Source: Yoonia sp. BS5-3 | GTDB lineage: Bacteria > Pseudomonadota > Alphaproteobacteria > Rhodobacterales > Rhodobacteraceae | DNA: 64,000 nt | Reading direction: 5' to 3' | Assembly (NCBI RefSeq): GCF_038069655.2 | Contig: NZ_CP150951.2 | Location: 1,178,001 to 1,242,000, forward strand | Part shown: piece after piece, positions 37,288 through 45,576 of the stretch | How the letters are laid out: every line of letters starts with the position of its first letter | How positions within the stretch are numbered: position 1 is the first letter of the stretch | Position numbers and translations under genes: made by a program | The notes under the pieces: model-generated | The model's database searches: none | What the model saw: only the letters and a program-made list of their open reading frames with translations | What the model was told of the DNA's origin: nothing

Positions 37288-38523
37288 ATGACAACCCAAC
37301 CCGGATACCTGCGTTTTATTCGTGAAAACCTGCCATTTCTGGGAACAGGTGTGCTGTTGTCGTTCCTGTCCAGTTTTGGGCAGACGTTTTTCATCGCCAT
37401 TTTCGGCGGCGAAGTACGTGAAGCATATGGTCTGTCCAACGGTGATTGGGGCATGATCTATATGATCGGTACCGGCGCGTCCGCGCTTGTGATGGTCTTT
37501 GCCGGAGGGCTGGCCGACCGGTTTCGGGTTCGTACATTGGGTATCGCGGTAATCTTGTTATTGGCGGGCGCCTGCCTGTTGATGGCATTCAATGCAACAG
37601 CAGCCCTTTTGCCCTTTGTCATCTTTGCGCTTCGATTCACAGGGCAAGGCATGACAAGCCATGTCGCAACTGTCGCGATGGCCCGGTGGTTCGTGGCAAC
37701 CCGCGGGCGTGCGCTTGCGGTCGCAGCTTTTGGTTTCATGTTTGCAGAAGCAACACTGCCATTGACGATGGTTTGGCTGAAATCCTTTATCGACTGGCGA
37801 ACACTTTGGATGTGTTTTGCTGGTTTCTGCGTTCTTGCCTGTATTCTGCTACATCGCCTGCTTCGCTTGGAACGCACACCCCAAGCCATGTCGGACAACA
37901 GTCAATCAACCGGTATGGAAGGCAAACACTGGACCCGTAGCGACGCCCTGCGCCATCCACTTTTCTGGGCGATGATCCCAGCCGTGATGTCTTTCTCTGG
38001 GTTTGCGACAGCCTTTTGGTTTCACCAGGCGCATTTTGCCGAAATCAAGGGATGGTCTCATCTGGCGCTTGTGTCCGTATTTCCCCTTGGGACGACCGCT
38101 TTGGCATTGTCGACAATCGGATATGGTTGGGCCATTGACCGGTTCGGCGCCATTCGCCTTTTGCGTATTTATCTGCTGCCGCTGGTAATCGCATTTGTTT
38201 TGCACTGGTATGCCCCATCGCTGGTCTGGACCGGTTTGGCTGTTATCTTGATGGGCATCGCGGGCGGCGGACAAGCTACTTTGCTAAACGCCTGTTGGGC
38301 AGAATTCTACGGAACGCAACATTTGGGCGCGATCAAATCGGCGGCAGCAGCATTAATGGTGCTTGGGTCGGCGATTGGACCGGGGCTAAGCGGTTGGTTA
38401 ATCGACATCGGTGTCGGATTTGAAACCCAGCAACTTGGCTATGCCGCCGTTTTTGCATTTGCCGCATTGCTACTGATTAAACCAACCCAAATGGCGGCCA
38501 GAGCTTTAGCGGTTCCGACGTAG
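37288..38523 (+). CDS. Major facilitator superfamily transporter
   Basis: An inner-membrane transporter of 411 residues with twelve predicted helices. The loop between helices 2 and 3 carries the MFS signature in the form GGLADRFRVRTLG. The two halves are joined by a hydrophilic linker around 195-215. The substrate cannot be told from the sequence; the general type is similar to uncharacterised alphaproteobacterial exporters and monocarboxylate-type carriers. It overlaps the convergent smr gene by 18 bases at the 3' end. Confidence 0.87.
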   Translation: MTTQPGYLRFIRENLPFLGTGVLLSFLSSFGQTFFIAIFGGEVREAYGLSNGDWGMIYMIGTGASALVMVFAGGLADRFRVRTLGIAVILLLAGACLLMAFNATAALLPFVIFALRFTGQGMTSHVATVAMARWFVATRGRALAVAAFGFMFAEATLPLTMVWLKSFIDWRTLWMCFAGFCVLACILLHRLLRLERTPQAMSDNSQSTGMEGKHWTRSDALRHPLFWAMIPAVMSFSGFATAFWFHQAHFAEIKGWSHLALVSVFPLGTTALALSTIGYGWAIDRFGAIRLLRIYLLPLVIAFVLHWYAPSLVWTGLAVILMGIAGGGQATLLNACWAEFYGTQHLGAIKSAAAALMVLGSAIGPGLSGWLIDIGVGFETQQLGYAAVFAFAALLLIKPTQMAARALAVPT

Positions 38524-39087
38524 ATACACGTAGTAGGCCCCATCGCCGCCATGCTTTTGATGGGCAGGCGTAACTTGCAAAATCGTCGGGGCCAAAGGCG
38601 CCAAGGCAAGCCATCTTGGAACTTGGTGTCGCAAGACACCATATCGGGTTGGAATAGGACCACCATCATCACGATCCTTGCCCTTACCTGTAATCACCAG
38701 GACGAGCCGTCGACCCGCAGCCTGCGACTGTAAAATAAACCCGACAAGTTCGGGATGTGCTTCCGCCAATGTCATGCCATGAAGATCGATCCGCGCCTCA
38801 GGCGACAGTTTCCCCCGTTTCATCCGCCCAAATGACTTGTGGTCCATATTGATCGGCGTGCGACCGAGGCGGTCTGCAATTTCGGGTAGGATATCATGCG
38901 CCCGGTGTACCGAAGCCTTTTCACCGACCACAAAGCGGGGTGCTGGTTCTTTGGTGAGTGGTTTCGTTTGCGCAGGTGTTTTCGGCTTTTCTGGTAAGGA
39001 TGGCTTAGGGTCGATTGGAGTCGTCCGTTCTGCGACACGGTCCCAAAGCGCGCGTTCTTCCGCCGATAAGTGTCGTGGCCTTCGCAT
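38506..39087 (-). CDS. Smr domain protein
   Basis: A protein of 193 residues. A basic, proline-rich N-terminal half is followed by a Smr domain with the defining motifs IDLHGMTLAEAHPELVGFI, LVLVITGKGK and a C-terminal HQKHGGDGAYYVYLRR. Smr domains are nucleases or nucleic-acid binders; in some bacteria SmrB cleaves mRNA at collided ribosomes. This protein's substrate is not known. Its start overlaps the mltA stop (TAATG), so it is the third gene of a Tim44-like/mltA/smr operon. Confidence 0.9.
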   Translation of the reverse strand: MRRPRHLSAEERALWDRVAERTTPIDPKPSLPEKPKTPAQTKPLTKEPAPRFVVGEKASVHRAHDILPEIADRLGRTPINMDHKSFGRMKRGKLSPEARIDLHGMTLAEAHPELVGFILQSQAAGRRLVLVITGKGKDRDDGGPIPTRYGVLRHQVPRWLALAPLAPTILQVTPAHQKHGGDGAYYVYLRRNR

Positions 39088-40118
39088 TACCGATGGGTCG
39101 CAATAAGACGATGCGCAATTGTTGTTGGCATCAGTACAATCATCCGGCCGGCGTCCTTGATGGTACCAGCCTCGCGGCCTGCCGCATCGCCGGTGCCGAT
39201 AAAGATATCAGCGCGTTGCGCCCCTTTGATCGCTGATCCCGTGTCTTGTGCGATCATCAAGCGGTTCATCGGTACGGCGCCTTCCTTTTCGATCCAGACC
39301 GGAGCGCCCAATGTGACAAACGCCGGATCAACCGCAATGGATCGGCCCGGTGTGATAGAGCGGTTCATGGCACCCAATGGACCGCGCTCTGCTGGCACTT
39401 CACTTACTTCACGAAAGAAGACATAGCTTTCATTTTCCCACAAAAGTGCCCGGCCCTCATCCCGATTCTCGCGAACCCAGTTCCTGATCACCGCCGCCGA
39501 AACCTGATGTGGTTCAAAAACACCACGATCGACCAGTGCCATACCAACAGACGAATAATTCCGACCATTCTTGCCACCATAGCCGACCCGCATGACCGAC
39601 CCATCCGGCAATTTGATCCGACCAGATCCCTGGACTTGCAGAAAAAACAGATCAACCGGGTCGGTCAACCAAGCCAATTCTAAGTCGCGACCAGCAAGGG
39701 GGCGATCTTCATCAATCTGACGGCGGGTGAAATACGGCTCGCCCGGTGTCAGATCGTCTGGAACTGCATATATGGGGTATTGATAATCATTGCCACGTCG
39801 ACGTGATCCCGGCAATTCGGGTTCAAAGTATCCGGTGAAGACCATTGGTGTCCCATCTTCGATGAGGATAGGAACAAAGAATTTTTCAAAAAAGTCGCGT
39901 GGGTTTGGATCAGTTGCTAGAAAATCGCAAAGCACTTCCCATTCGATACCGGGTATATCGCGGCACGTATTTTGGAAGACAACCAATGCAGATTGATGGT
40001 CATCACCCGCCCAACCGTTCAGATCATCAAAGCTAAGCTGTTGATAGGTAGGTTCGGCCATCACACTGCCCGTCAAAGTCAACGACATGCAAAGGCCGCC
40101 AAACCAGGAACGTATCAT
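39087..40118 (-). CDS. mltA: Membrane-bound lytic murein transglycosylase MltA
   Basis: A peptidoglycan-cleaving lytic transglycosylase of 343 residues. The ATG at 40118 overlaps the stop of the upstream Tim44-like gene (ATGA) and starts a signal peptide, MIRSWFGGLCMSLTLTGSVM, cleaved before EPTYQQ; a frame extending to 40181 lies inside the upstream gene. There is no lipobox Cys at the cleavage site, so it may be periplasmic rather than lipid-anchored. Family motifs include TGYFEPELPGSRRR, LFFLQVQGSGRIKLPDG and DTGSAIKGAQRADIFIG, which holds the catalytic Asp. Confidence 0.93.
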   Translation of the reverse strand: MIRSWFGGLCMSLTLTGSVMAEPTYQQLSFDDLNGWAGDDHQSALVVFQNTCRDIPGIEWEVLCDFLATDPNPRDFFEKFFVPILIEDGTPMVFTGYFEPELPGSRRRGNDYQYPIYAVPDDLTPGEPYFTRRQIDEDRPLAGRDLELAWLTDPVDLFFLQVQGSGRIKLPDGSVMRVGYGGKNGRNYSSVGMALVDRGVFEPHQVSAAVIRNWVRENRDEGRALLWENESYVFFREVSEVPAERGPLGAMNRSITPGRSIAVDPAFVTLGAPVWIEKEGAVPMNRLMIAQDTGSAIKGAQRADIFIGTGDAAGREAGTIKDAGRMIVLMPTTIAHRLIATHR

Positions 40119-40774
40119 TCGCCAGTGGCAACAAGCCGCCAGTTTGGATCGCCAGAGTCCATGGACCGCGAGAATGTCCAAGTATCTTTCTGACGTTTGA
40201 TTTCCTTTTCGCTTCCTTCAACGATATCACCAGCATTGTCGCGTACCACAGACGTCATCTCGCTTTTGAAGCGAACAGAGATGTCCCCTTCTTTAGTCGC
40301 TTCGTCAAATTCAGCATGGGCCAGTGTCATATCGCTCACGCCGATAAAATTCGCCTCAACCGTCAGACCCTTGCGTTCGCGATCTTCGACAACACCGGCA
40401 AAAGCTTCGTAAACATCATCCGATATAAACGGCTTGATCGATTCCAGATCGCTGTTTTCAAACGCCATCAGGATCATTTCATAAGCGCCGCGTGCACCGC
40501 CCAGGAATTCACCAACATTAAAGCTGGGATCAGTCCGCTTCATAGCGGCAAGCGCCGTCGCCGCCGCTGATCCTTCGCTTACGTGATCTGTGATATCCAA
40601 ATCTGGCCCACCATCGATAACATCGAATTCAGGCGTACGACGACGATCTGGATCAGGACGGGTAACAGCAGGTTTTTCAAAACCTTCGCGTGTTCCCAAG
40701 ACGCCGCGAAGCCGTATGATCAAAAAAACAGCGATGCCGGCAAGCACCAGAAGCTGGATTAGCGGAGAGTTCAT
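40115..40774 (-). CDS. Tim44-like domain membrane-anchored protein
   Basis: A protein of 219 residues. The start is at 40774, where GAGG lies 5 bases before the ATG; the upstream ATG at 40798 lacks this. It has one N-terminal helix (SPLIQLLVLAGIAVFLIIRL) and a C-terminal Tim44-like/MBA1-type domain (about 70-215) with FLGGARGAYEMILMAFENSD and DVYEAFAGVVEDRERKGLTV. In alphaproteobacteria such proteins are membrane-associated and of uncertain function, possibly in cell envelope protein handling. It is first in the operon with mltA and smr, and divergent from fxsA. Confidence 0.87.
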   Translation of the reverse strand: MNSPLIQLLVLAGIAVFLIIRLRGVLGTREGFEKPAVTRPDPDRRRTPEFDVIDGGPDLDITDHVSEGSAAATALAAMKRTDPSFNVGEFLGGARGAYEMILMAFENSDLESIKPFISDDVYEAFAGVVEDRERKGLTVEANFIGVSDMTLAHAEFDEATKEGDISVRFKSEMTSVVRDNAGDIVEGSEKEIKRQKDTWTFSRSMDSGDPNWRLVATGE

Positions 40775-40885
40775 TAGGACCTCGTTCAAGGAAGGCATGG
40801 AAACATGCCCAATCCATACTTATGTAGGTCAGGGGCAGGCCCAAGTCCACCTTGCCTCAAAACAACTTACGAAAGGTTCAAGATC

Positions 40886-41374
40886 ATGTGGCTACTCGTC
40901 GCATTTATTGTAATCCCAATGATCGAAGTTGCCCTGTTTATCCAGGTCGGCGGCTTTATCGGTGTTTGGTGGACATTGCTGATTATTCTCGCCACAGCGA
41001 TTGTCGGTTCGTACCTGGTACGCAGCCAGGGGCTGCGCGAGCTGGGCAAGCTGCAACAATCCTTGTCTAATCTAAAAGATCCATCTGAACCGCTTGCAAA
41101 TGGTGCCATGATTTTATTTGCCGGCGCGCTTTTGTTGACGCCAGGTTTCTTTACCGATGCAGTCGGGCTGTCACTGCTGGTTCCTGGTGTGCGTCGGACC
41201 GCATATCTTTGGGCAAGAGAACGCGTCAAAATCAAAACCTTTCAAATGGGCGGTGGCGCACAATCGCAGCAACAGGCAGATCAACCGTCCGACACAGTTA
41301 TCGATGGAGAGTTTGAGGACCTTACTGCGAACAAAAAACCAACACATGGCCCGTCGGGCTGGACCCGGCATTGA
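40886..41374 (+). CDS. fxsA: FxsA family membrane protein
   Basis: A small inner-membrane protein of 162 residues. The ATG at 40886 is preceded by GAAAGG at a spacing of 9 and begins MWLLVAFIVIPMIEVALFIQ, as in FxsA; the frame extending to 40805 has no support. Helices near 3-50 and 75-105 surround the conserved GSYLVRSQGLREL. FxsA in E. coli is linked to phage T7 exclusion by F plasmids; its own role is unclear. It is divergent from the Tim44-like gene and followed by secB. Confidence 0.9.
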   Translation: MWLLVAFIVIPMIEVALFIQVGGFIGVWWTLLIILATAIVGSYLVRSQGLRELGKLQQSLSNLKDPSEPLANGAMILFAGALLLTPGFFTDAVGLSLLVPGVRRTAYLWARERVKIKTFQMGGGAQSQQQADQPSDTVIDGEFEDLTANKKPTHGPSGWTRH

Positions 41375-41431
41375 GCCTTTGCAAACGGCCTGCTAGGAAC
41401 GGGTAATTTTTATTAACTGGAGCAGTTTCCA

Positions 41432-41926
41432 ATGTCCGATACACCCGAAAACGGTGCAAAACCCGCAGAACCCAAGCAAGTGAACAGCCGTGTCGTCGCC
41501 CAGTATATCCGCGACATGTCTTTCGAAAACATCCTGGCACAAAAAGGCGTGTCAGGTGACGCACAACCTGAAATTCAGGTGCAGGTTAACTTGGACGCAC
41601 GTAAGCGGTCGGCCGAGAACCAGTTCGAGGTCATCACCAAGCTGAACATCACCAGCAAGACCAAAGAAAAAGGCGAGCCGCTTTTCGTTCTTGAGCTGGA
41701 ATATGCTGGTGTTTTCCAGATCGAAGGTGTTCCGGATGAACAAATGCATCCGTATCTGTTGATCGAATGCCCGCGGATGACGTTCCCGTTCCTGCGCCGC
41801 ATCGTTAGCGATGTCACACGCGATGGCGGCTTCCCGCCATTGAATCTGGAAACTATCGACTTCCTGTCGCTTTATCGCACAGAGCTCGCCCGTCGGGCAG
41901 AAGCAGAAAAAGCCAAAGTTAACTAA
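41432..41926 (+). CDS. secB: Protein-export chaperone SecB
   Basis: A tetrameric cytosolic chaperone that hands unfolded precursors to SecA, 164 residues. Recognisable stretches are QYIRDMSFENIL, LELEYAGVFQIEGVP and IECPRMTFPFLRRIVSDVTR, the last two typical of SecB in all proteobacteria. The ribosome site is GGAG about 9 bases before the ATG. The gene converges with dnaQ and overlaps it by 8 bases. Confidence 0.97.
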   Translation: MSDTPENGAKPAEPKQVNSRVVAQYIRDMSFENILAQKGVSGDAQPEIQVQVNLDARKRSAENQFEVITKLNITSKTKEKGEPLFVLELEYAGVFQIEGVPDEQMHPYLLIECPRMTFPFLRRIVSDVTRDGGFPPLNLETIDFLSLYRTELARRAEAEKAKVN

Positions 41927-42614
41927 ACGACTTTTTCCAAAGCGCATCGTCGCCCAACGCATCTATGAATGCTGTATGGGCGGCGGCCTCTTCTTCGGTA
42001 AGCTTTGACGCAAGCGGCGTTGGCCGTGCAGTCGGGCGCCAATTATCATCCTGATGATCATTTTTCGTCTCAGTTGACGCTGCTGTTAATGCAAAGTCAG
42101 GCTGCCTGCCCCCAATCAGCTCAAGATATACTTCGGCGAGGATTTCACTGTCCAAGAGCGCGCCGTGAAGGGTCCGAGACGAGTTATCGATGCCAAAACG
42201 CCGGCACAAGGCATCAAGTGAAGCAGGCGAGCCGGGAAAACGGCGCCGTGCGATGGCTAACGTATCCAGGGCCTGATCCATTGGCAAAAGCGGCATGTTC
42301 AGCCAGCCAAGTTCAGCATTCAGGAATTTCATATCAAAAGCGGCGTTGTGGATGACCAGCCGCGCATCGCGGACAAACGCGACAAATTCTGCAGCAATTT
42401 CTTTGAATACTGGTTTGTCGCTCAGGAATTCATCACCTAGGCCATGCACGGCAAAAGCCTCTTCCGGCATCGCGCGTTGTGGGTTGATATATTGATGATA
42501 CGTGCGCCCCGTTGGAACATGCCCGATCAGCTCTACGGCACCAATTTCGACGATCCGATCACCCTCGTCCGGTTCAAACCCTGTGGTTTCCGTATCTAGA
42601 ACGATCTCACGCAT
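41919..42614 (-). CDS. dnaQ: DNA polymerase III epsilon subunit, 3'-5' exonuclease
   Basis: The proofreading subunit of the replicative polymerase, 231 residues. The three exonuclease motifs are present: Exo I with D7 and E9 in VLDTETTGF, Exo II in HNAAFDMKFLNAEL, and Exo III in HGALLDSEILAEVYL. A flexible tail follows and probably binds the alpha subunit. It belongs to the maf-aroE-coaE-dnaQ operon and overlaps the coaE stop by 8 bases. Confidence 0.96.
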   Translation of the reverse strand: MREIVLDTETTGFEPDEGDRIVEIGAVELIGHVPTGRTYHQYINPQRAMPEEAFAVHGLGDEFLSDKPVFKEIAAEFVAFVRDARLVIHNAAFDMKFLNAELGWLNMPLLPMDQALDTLAIARRRFPGSPASLDALCRRFGIDNSSRTLHGALLDSEILAEVYLELIGGRQPDFALTAASTETKNDHQDDNWRPTARPTPLASKLTEEEAAAHTAFIDALGDDALWKKSFS

Positions 42615-43197
42615 AGGCTGGCCCCGATAATTTAGCGATCAAGTCTTTCACGGCTGCTTTTGTATCATGAATGTTAAGCGTCTCAATCACATGATCCGCA
42701 CGCGCCCGCTTGGTTGCATCGGGCATTTGGCGTGCCAGTATATCGTTAAATGCCGTTTCAGTCATACCAGGGCGGGCCAAAACACGGGCCCTTTGGACAT
42801 CGGATGGCGCCGTCACAACGAGAACCGAACTCAACCAAGCCTCCGCCCCCGTTTCGAAGAGAAGCGGTATGTCGAACACAAGCAATGGATCTGAATGGGA
42901 GGTAATGAAGCCTTGTCGATCTTGAGCGACAAGCGGATGTACAATCTCTTCGAGTTGGTTCAGCACATTCGGATCAATCTTGATAAGATCTTTCAGCCGA
43001 TCTCGGGAAACAGCGCCATTTTCGATAGCTTCGGGAAATCGCTTGGCAATTAACGGTACTGCAGCACCGTCTTTTGCGTACAAGCGATGAACTGCCGCAT
43101 CAGCATCCCAAACGGGAACACCAAGAGACTGAAACATCTTTGCCGTGGTCGATTTTCCCATCCCGATCGATCCGGTCAGACCAAGCAGATATGTCAT
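42607..43197 (-). CDS. coaE: Dephospho-CoA kinase
   Basis: The last step of coenzyme A synthesis, phosphorylating the 3'-hydroxyl of dephospho-CoA; 196 residues. The P-loop is GLTGSIGMGKSTTAKMF. The conserved VWDADAAVHRLY and the lid region VVTAPSDVQRARVLAR follow. Co-transcription with aroE (4-base overlap) and dnaQ matches the order in many alphaproteobacteria. Confidence 0.96.
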   Translation of the reverse strand: MTYLLGLTGSIGMGKSTTAKMFQSLGVPVWDADAAVHRLYAKDGAAVPLIAKRFPEAIENGAVSRDRLKDLIKIDPNVLNQLEEIVHPLVAQDRQGFITSHSDPLLVFDIPLLFETGAEAWLSSVLVVTAPSDVQRARVLARPGMTETAFNDILARQMPDATKRARADHVIETLNIHDTKAAVKDLIAKLSGPAYA

Positions 43198-44021
43198 GCG
43201 AGAACAGCCTGGCGTGTATTGTCGTCAACCTCTGGACGCATGCCGAACCACCGCTCAAATCCGGGGACACCCTGGTGTAGCAGCATACCCAGACCGTCGA
43301 CCGTCTTGCAGCCGATGGCTTCTGCGGCGATCAAGAAAGGTGTGCGCAATGGGGTATAGACAATATCCGTAACAACCGTTTGAGATTGCAAATCGTCCAA
43401 GGGTACCTTGAATTCCTGTGCGCCCTTCATCCCAAGTGATGTGGTGTTGATCACAATATGTGCGTCAGCCAACATCGGGCCGGCCTGCACCCAGTCGACA
43501 ACTTTGATACGTGCACCAAATTCAGCCCGCAGCGCCTCAGCTTTTGGACGGGTCCGATTTGATAGCAATATCTCAGGCACGCCTGCATCAGCCAATGCCA
43601 CAATGATCGCCCTTGCCGCGCCACCTGCACCGAGAATAGCAGCGGGTCCGGATTTGGGATTCCAGCCGGGTGCACCCTGTTTCAGATTTGCTATGAATCC
43701 ATAACCATCTGTATTATCAGCAAAAATCCTGCCGTCTTCTTTGAAAGTCAGTGTATTTGCCGCACCGATTAGCGTTGCGCGGTCAGTGATGTGATCGGCA
43801 AGTTGAAGTACAGAGACCTTGTGCGGCAAGGTTACATTTGCGCCGATAAAACCTTGGCCCGGTAAAGATCGGATTGTGGTTTCCAAATCCTCTTCGGCAA
43901 CTTGAAGCGCAGTGTAACTGCCAGCCAAATCATAGCGGCGGAGCCAATAATTGTGGAGTTTCGGTGAGAGCGAATGACTGATCGGATTGCCGATCACACC
44001 TGCTTTTGGAATATCCGTCAT
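43194..44021 (-). CDS. aroE: Shikimate dehydrogenase
   Basis: Reduces 3-dehydroshikimate with NADPH in aromatic amino-acid synthesis; 275 residues. The substrate-binding site shows NPISHSLSPKLHNYWL, with the catalytic Lys in GANVTLPHK and Asp in DNTDGYGF. The NADP site is ILGAGGAARAI. The ATG overlaps the maf stop by one base. Confidence 0.96.
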   Translation of the reverse strand: MTDIPKAGVIGNPISHSLSPKLHNYWLRRYDLAGSYTALQVAEEDLETTIRSLPGQGFIGANVTLPHKVSVLQLADHITDRATLIGAANTLTFKEDGRIFADNTDGYGFIANLKQGAPGWNPKSGPAAILGAGGAARAIIVALADAGVPEILLSNRTRPKAEALRAEFGARIKVVDWVQAGPMLADAHIVINTTSLGMKGAQEFKVPLDDLQSQTVVTDIVYTPLRTPFLIAAEAIGCKTVDGLGMLLHQGVPGFERWFGMRPEVDDNTRQAVLA

Positions 44022-44617
44022 TATTCAATTGTCCCTCTAAGCGCGAGATAAGACAAGAGCTCAAGAAGCGGCAGCCCCAGCACATTGAAATGATCACCTT
44101 CGATACGTGTGAACAAACGTACACCTTCTTCTTCAAGCTTGTAGGCCCCCACCGCATGCTGGATGCTTTCCCAGTTACGAGAAACATATGATTGAAGGTA
44201 GGTATCCGAAAAATCGCGCATGAACAGACGAACGAAACCGACATGGCGCCACAGTGGTTTACCATCAAGATAGATAACAGCTGCAGAGAAAAGTTGGTGC
44301 TTTTGTCCGCGCAGCTTTTTTAACTGATCAACCGCTACCTCTGTCGAGGCAGGTTTGGCGAAAATCGTCTGCCCCATCGCAAGAATTTGGTCACAGCCGA
44401 TGACAAGGGCACCGGGTGCTTTGACCGACACACGTTGTGCCTTCATTTCTGCCAGGCTGCCGGCAATATCACGCGGGCTGGCTTGCTCTGCTTGCAAAGA
44501 CTGGCGAATGAGGTCTTCATCAATGCGCGCAATCACTGTGGTAAAGTCCACGCAAGCGTTACGGAGCAATGTTGCCCGAATTTCTGAGCCAGAAGCCAAG
44601 ATGATCGGCTCAGACAT
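44021..44617 (-). CDS. maf: Maf family nucleoside triphosphate pyrophosphatase
   Basis: A house-cleaning pyrophosphatase that removes modified nucleotides; 198 residues. The N-terminal Maf motif is [15 protein letters not shown], followed by [11 protein letters not shown] with the catalytic Asp and [12 protein letters not shown]. It is the first gene of the leftward operon. Its start codon shares a base with a perfect DnaA box (44617-44625). Confidence 0.94.
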   Translation of the reverse strand: MSEPIILASGSEIRATLLRNACVDFTTVIARIDEDLIRQSLQAEQASPRDIAGSLAEMKAQRVSVKAPGALVIGCDQILAMGQTIFAKPASTEVAVDQLKKLRGQKHQLFSAAVIYLDGKPLWRHVGFVRLFMRDFSDTYLQSYVSRNWESIQHAVGAYKLEEEGVRLFTRIEGDHFNVLGLPLLELLSYLALRGTIE

Positions 44618-44625
44618 GTGGATAA
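44617..44625 (-). promoter_or_regulatory. Perfect DnaA box
   Basis: TGTGGATAA on the plus strand, which is TTATCCACA on the minus strand, an exact consensus DnaA-binding site. It touches the maf start codon and marks the left edge of the candidate origin. Confidence 0.75.
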
Positions 44626-45013
44626 CCTTTAGGAAAAACGATGTGCATTCAAGAGGACCAACTGTGCATCTTCAGTCCGCCAACGGCTGGCTGGGGACTG
44701 TCCAGGTTTTCTATCACGACGATCCAACGGTTTTCCACAGTGCGTAAGAATAATTTGTGCTTGGGGACAAACTAGGATCAAACGCATGACATCCACCTTC
44801 TCGACAGCACATTGCTGGGTTCGGATGAGGTACAAGGCATTGATAATAATAATGTATATTTGAAAAATGCTACTACTTCTCAATCATCTAACGGCCGGGG
44901 ATAAGTTTGAGGATAGAAAAATAAGTCACAGAAAATCTGCGTACAAACAACTACATCATCTTTTCTTTCTTTCTATATTTATCAAAGAAGAAAAACAAAG
45001 AAGGTAAAACGGC
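44618..45013. other. Candidate chromosomal replication origin (oriC)
   Basis: This 396-base gap between maf (leftward) and hemJ (rightward) has no credible gene. It holds a perfect DnaA box at the left edge, a one-mismatch box TTTTCCACA at 44731-44739, and weaker GGATA-type matches around 44896-44915. Two A/T-rich stretches could serve for duplex opening: about 44838-44878 (TGATAATAATAATG and neighbours) and 44957-45000. The second contains an imperfect pyrimidine/purine inverted repeat, TTTTCTTTCTTT (44961-44972) with AAAGAAGAAAA (44984-44994). Genes on both sides mostly point away, and parS sites with parAB lie within 8 kb. In Caulobacter the origin lies in an equivalent neighbourhood, near the same two operons. 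The maf and hemJ promoters must also be here. Confidence 0.65.
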
Positions 45014-45460
45014 ATGGATATATTGATCGGATACTATGATTGGATCAAAGCGGTACATATCATGGCCGTGATCGCTTGGATGGCAGGATTGTTCTATCTG
45101 CCAAGACTATTTGTCTATCATGCTGAGCGTGCTGCAGTCGGTTCCGAAATGGATAAAACCTTTCAGATCATGGAAGAAAAGCTACTGCGGGTGATCATGA
45201 CGCCGGCGATGATTGTCGCTTGGGTGGCCGGACTTATGATGATTGGGATGGGTGGGTTTGATTGGGGTTCTGTTTGGGCCTGGGTTAAAATCATATCTGT
45301 TGTCTTGATGTCAGGTGCGCATGGCTGGATGAGTGCACGACGGAAGGATTTTGCAACTGGTCAGAATACACGGTCTGGACGGACGTATCGGTTGGCGAAT
45401 GAGGTCCCGACAGTACTGATGGTCTTCATCGTTATTGCGGTGATAGTGCGGCCGTTCTGA
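45014..45460 (+). CDS. hemJ: Protoporphyrinogen oxidase HemJ
   Basis: A membrane protein of 148 residues with four helices that oxidises protoporphyrinogen IX in heme synthesis in bacteria lacking HemG and HemY. It opens YDWIKAVHIMAVIAWMAGLF, with the conserved H15, followed by YLPRLFVYH; the family also conserves the Lys in MEEKLLR. AAGG lies 9 bases before the ATG. It is the first gene to the right of the candidate origin. Confidence 0.93.
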   Translation: MDILIGYYDWIKAVHIMAVIAWMAGLFYLPRLFVYHAERAAVGSEMDKTFQIMEEKLLRVIMTPAMIVAWVAGLMMIGMGGFDWGSVWAWVKIISVVLMSGAHGWMSARRKDFATGQNTRSGRTYRLANEVPTVLMVFIVIAVIVRPF

Positions 45461-45544
45461 AACATTGACTCGCATAGCATGTCTAGCTTATACGCCGAGG
45501 CACTTCCCGTCCGGGAAAGTATTTTCCATGTAATCTCAAAAATA

Positions 45545-45563
45545 GGGCAACTTTCTTTTGCCC
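45545..45563 (+). promoter_or_regulatory. Hairpin in the rho leader
   Basis: A GGGCAA (45545-45550) and TTGCCC (45558-45563) stem with a 7-base loop, ending 13 bases before the rho ATG. A second small hairpin, TTCCC/GGGAA, lies near 45504-45517. Rho is autoregulated in other bacteria through its leader, so these may matter for control, but no mechanism is shown by the sequence. Confidence 0.35.
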
Positions 45564-45576
45564 GTGGAATGCTTCT

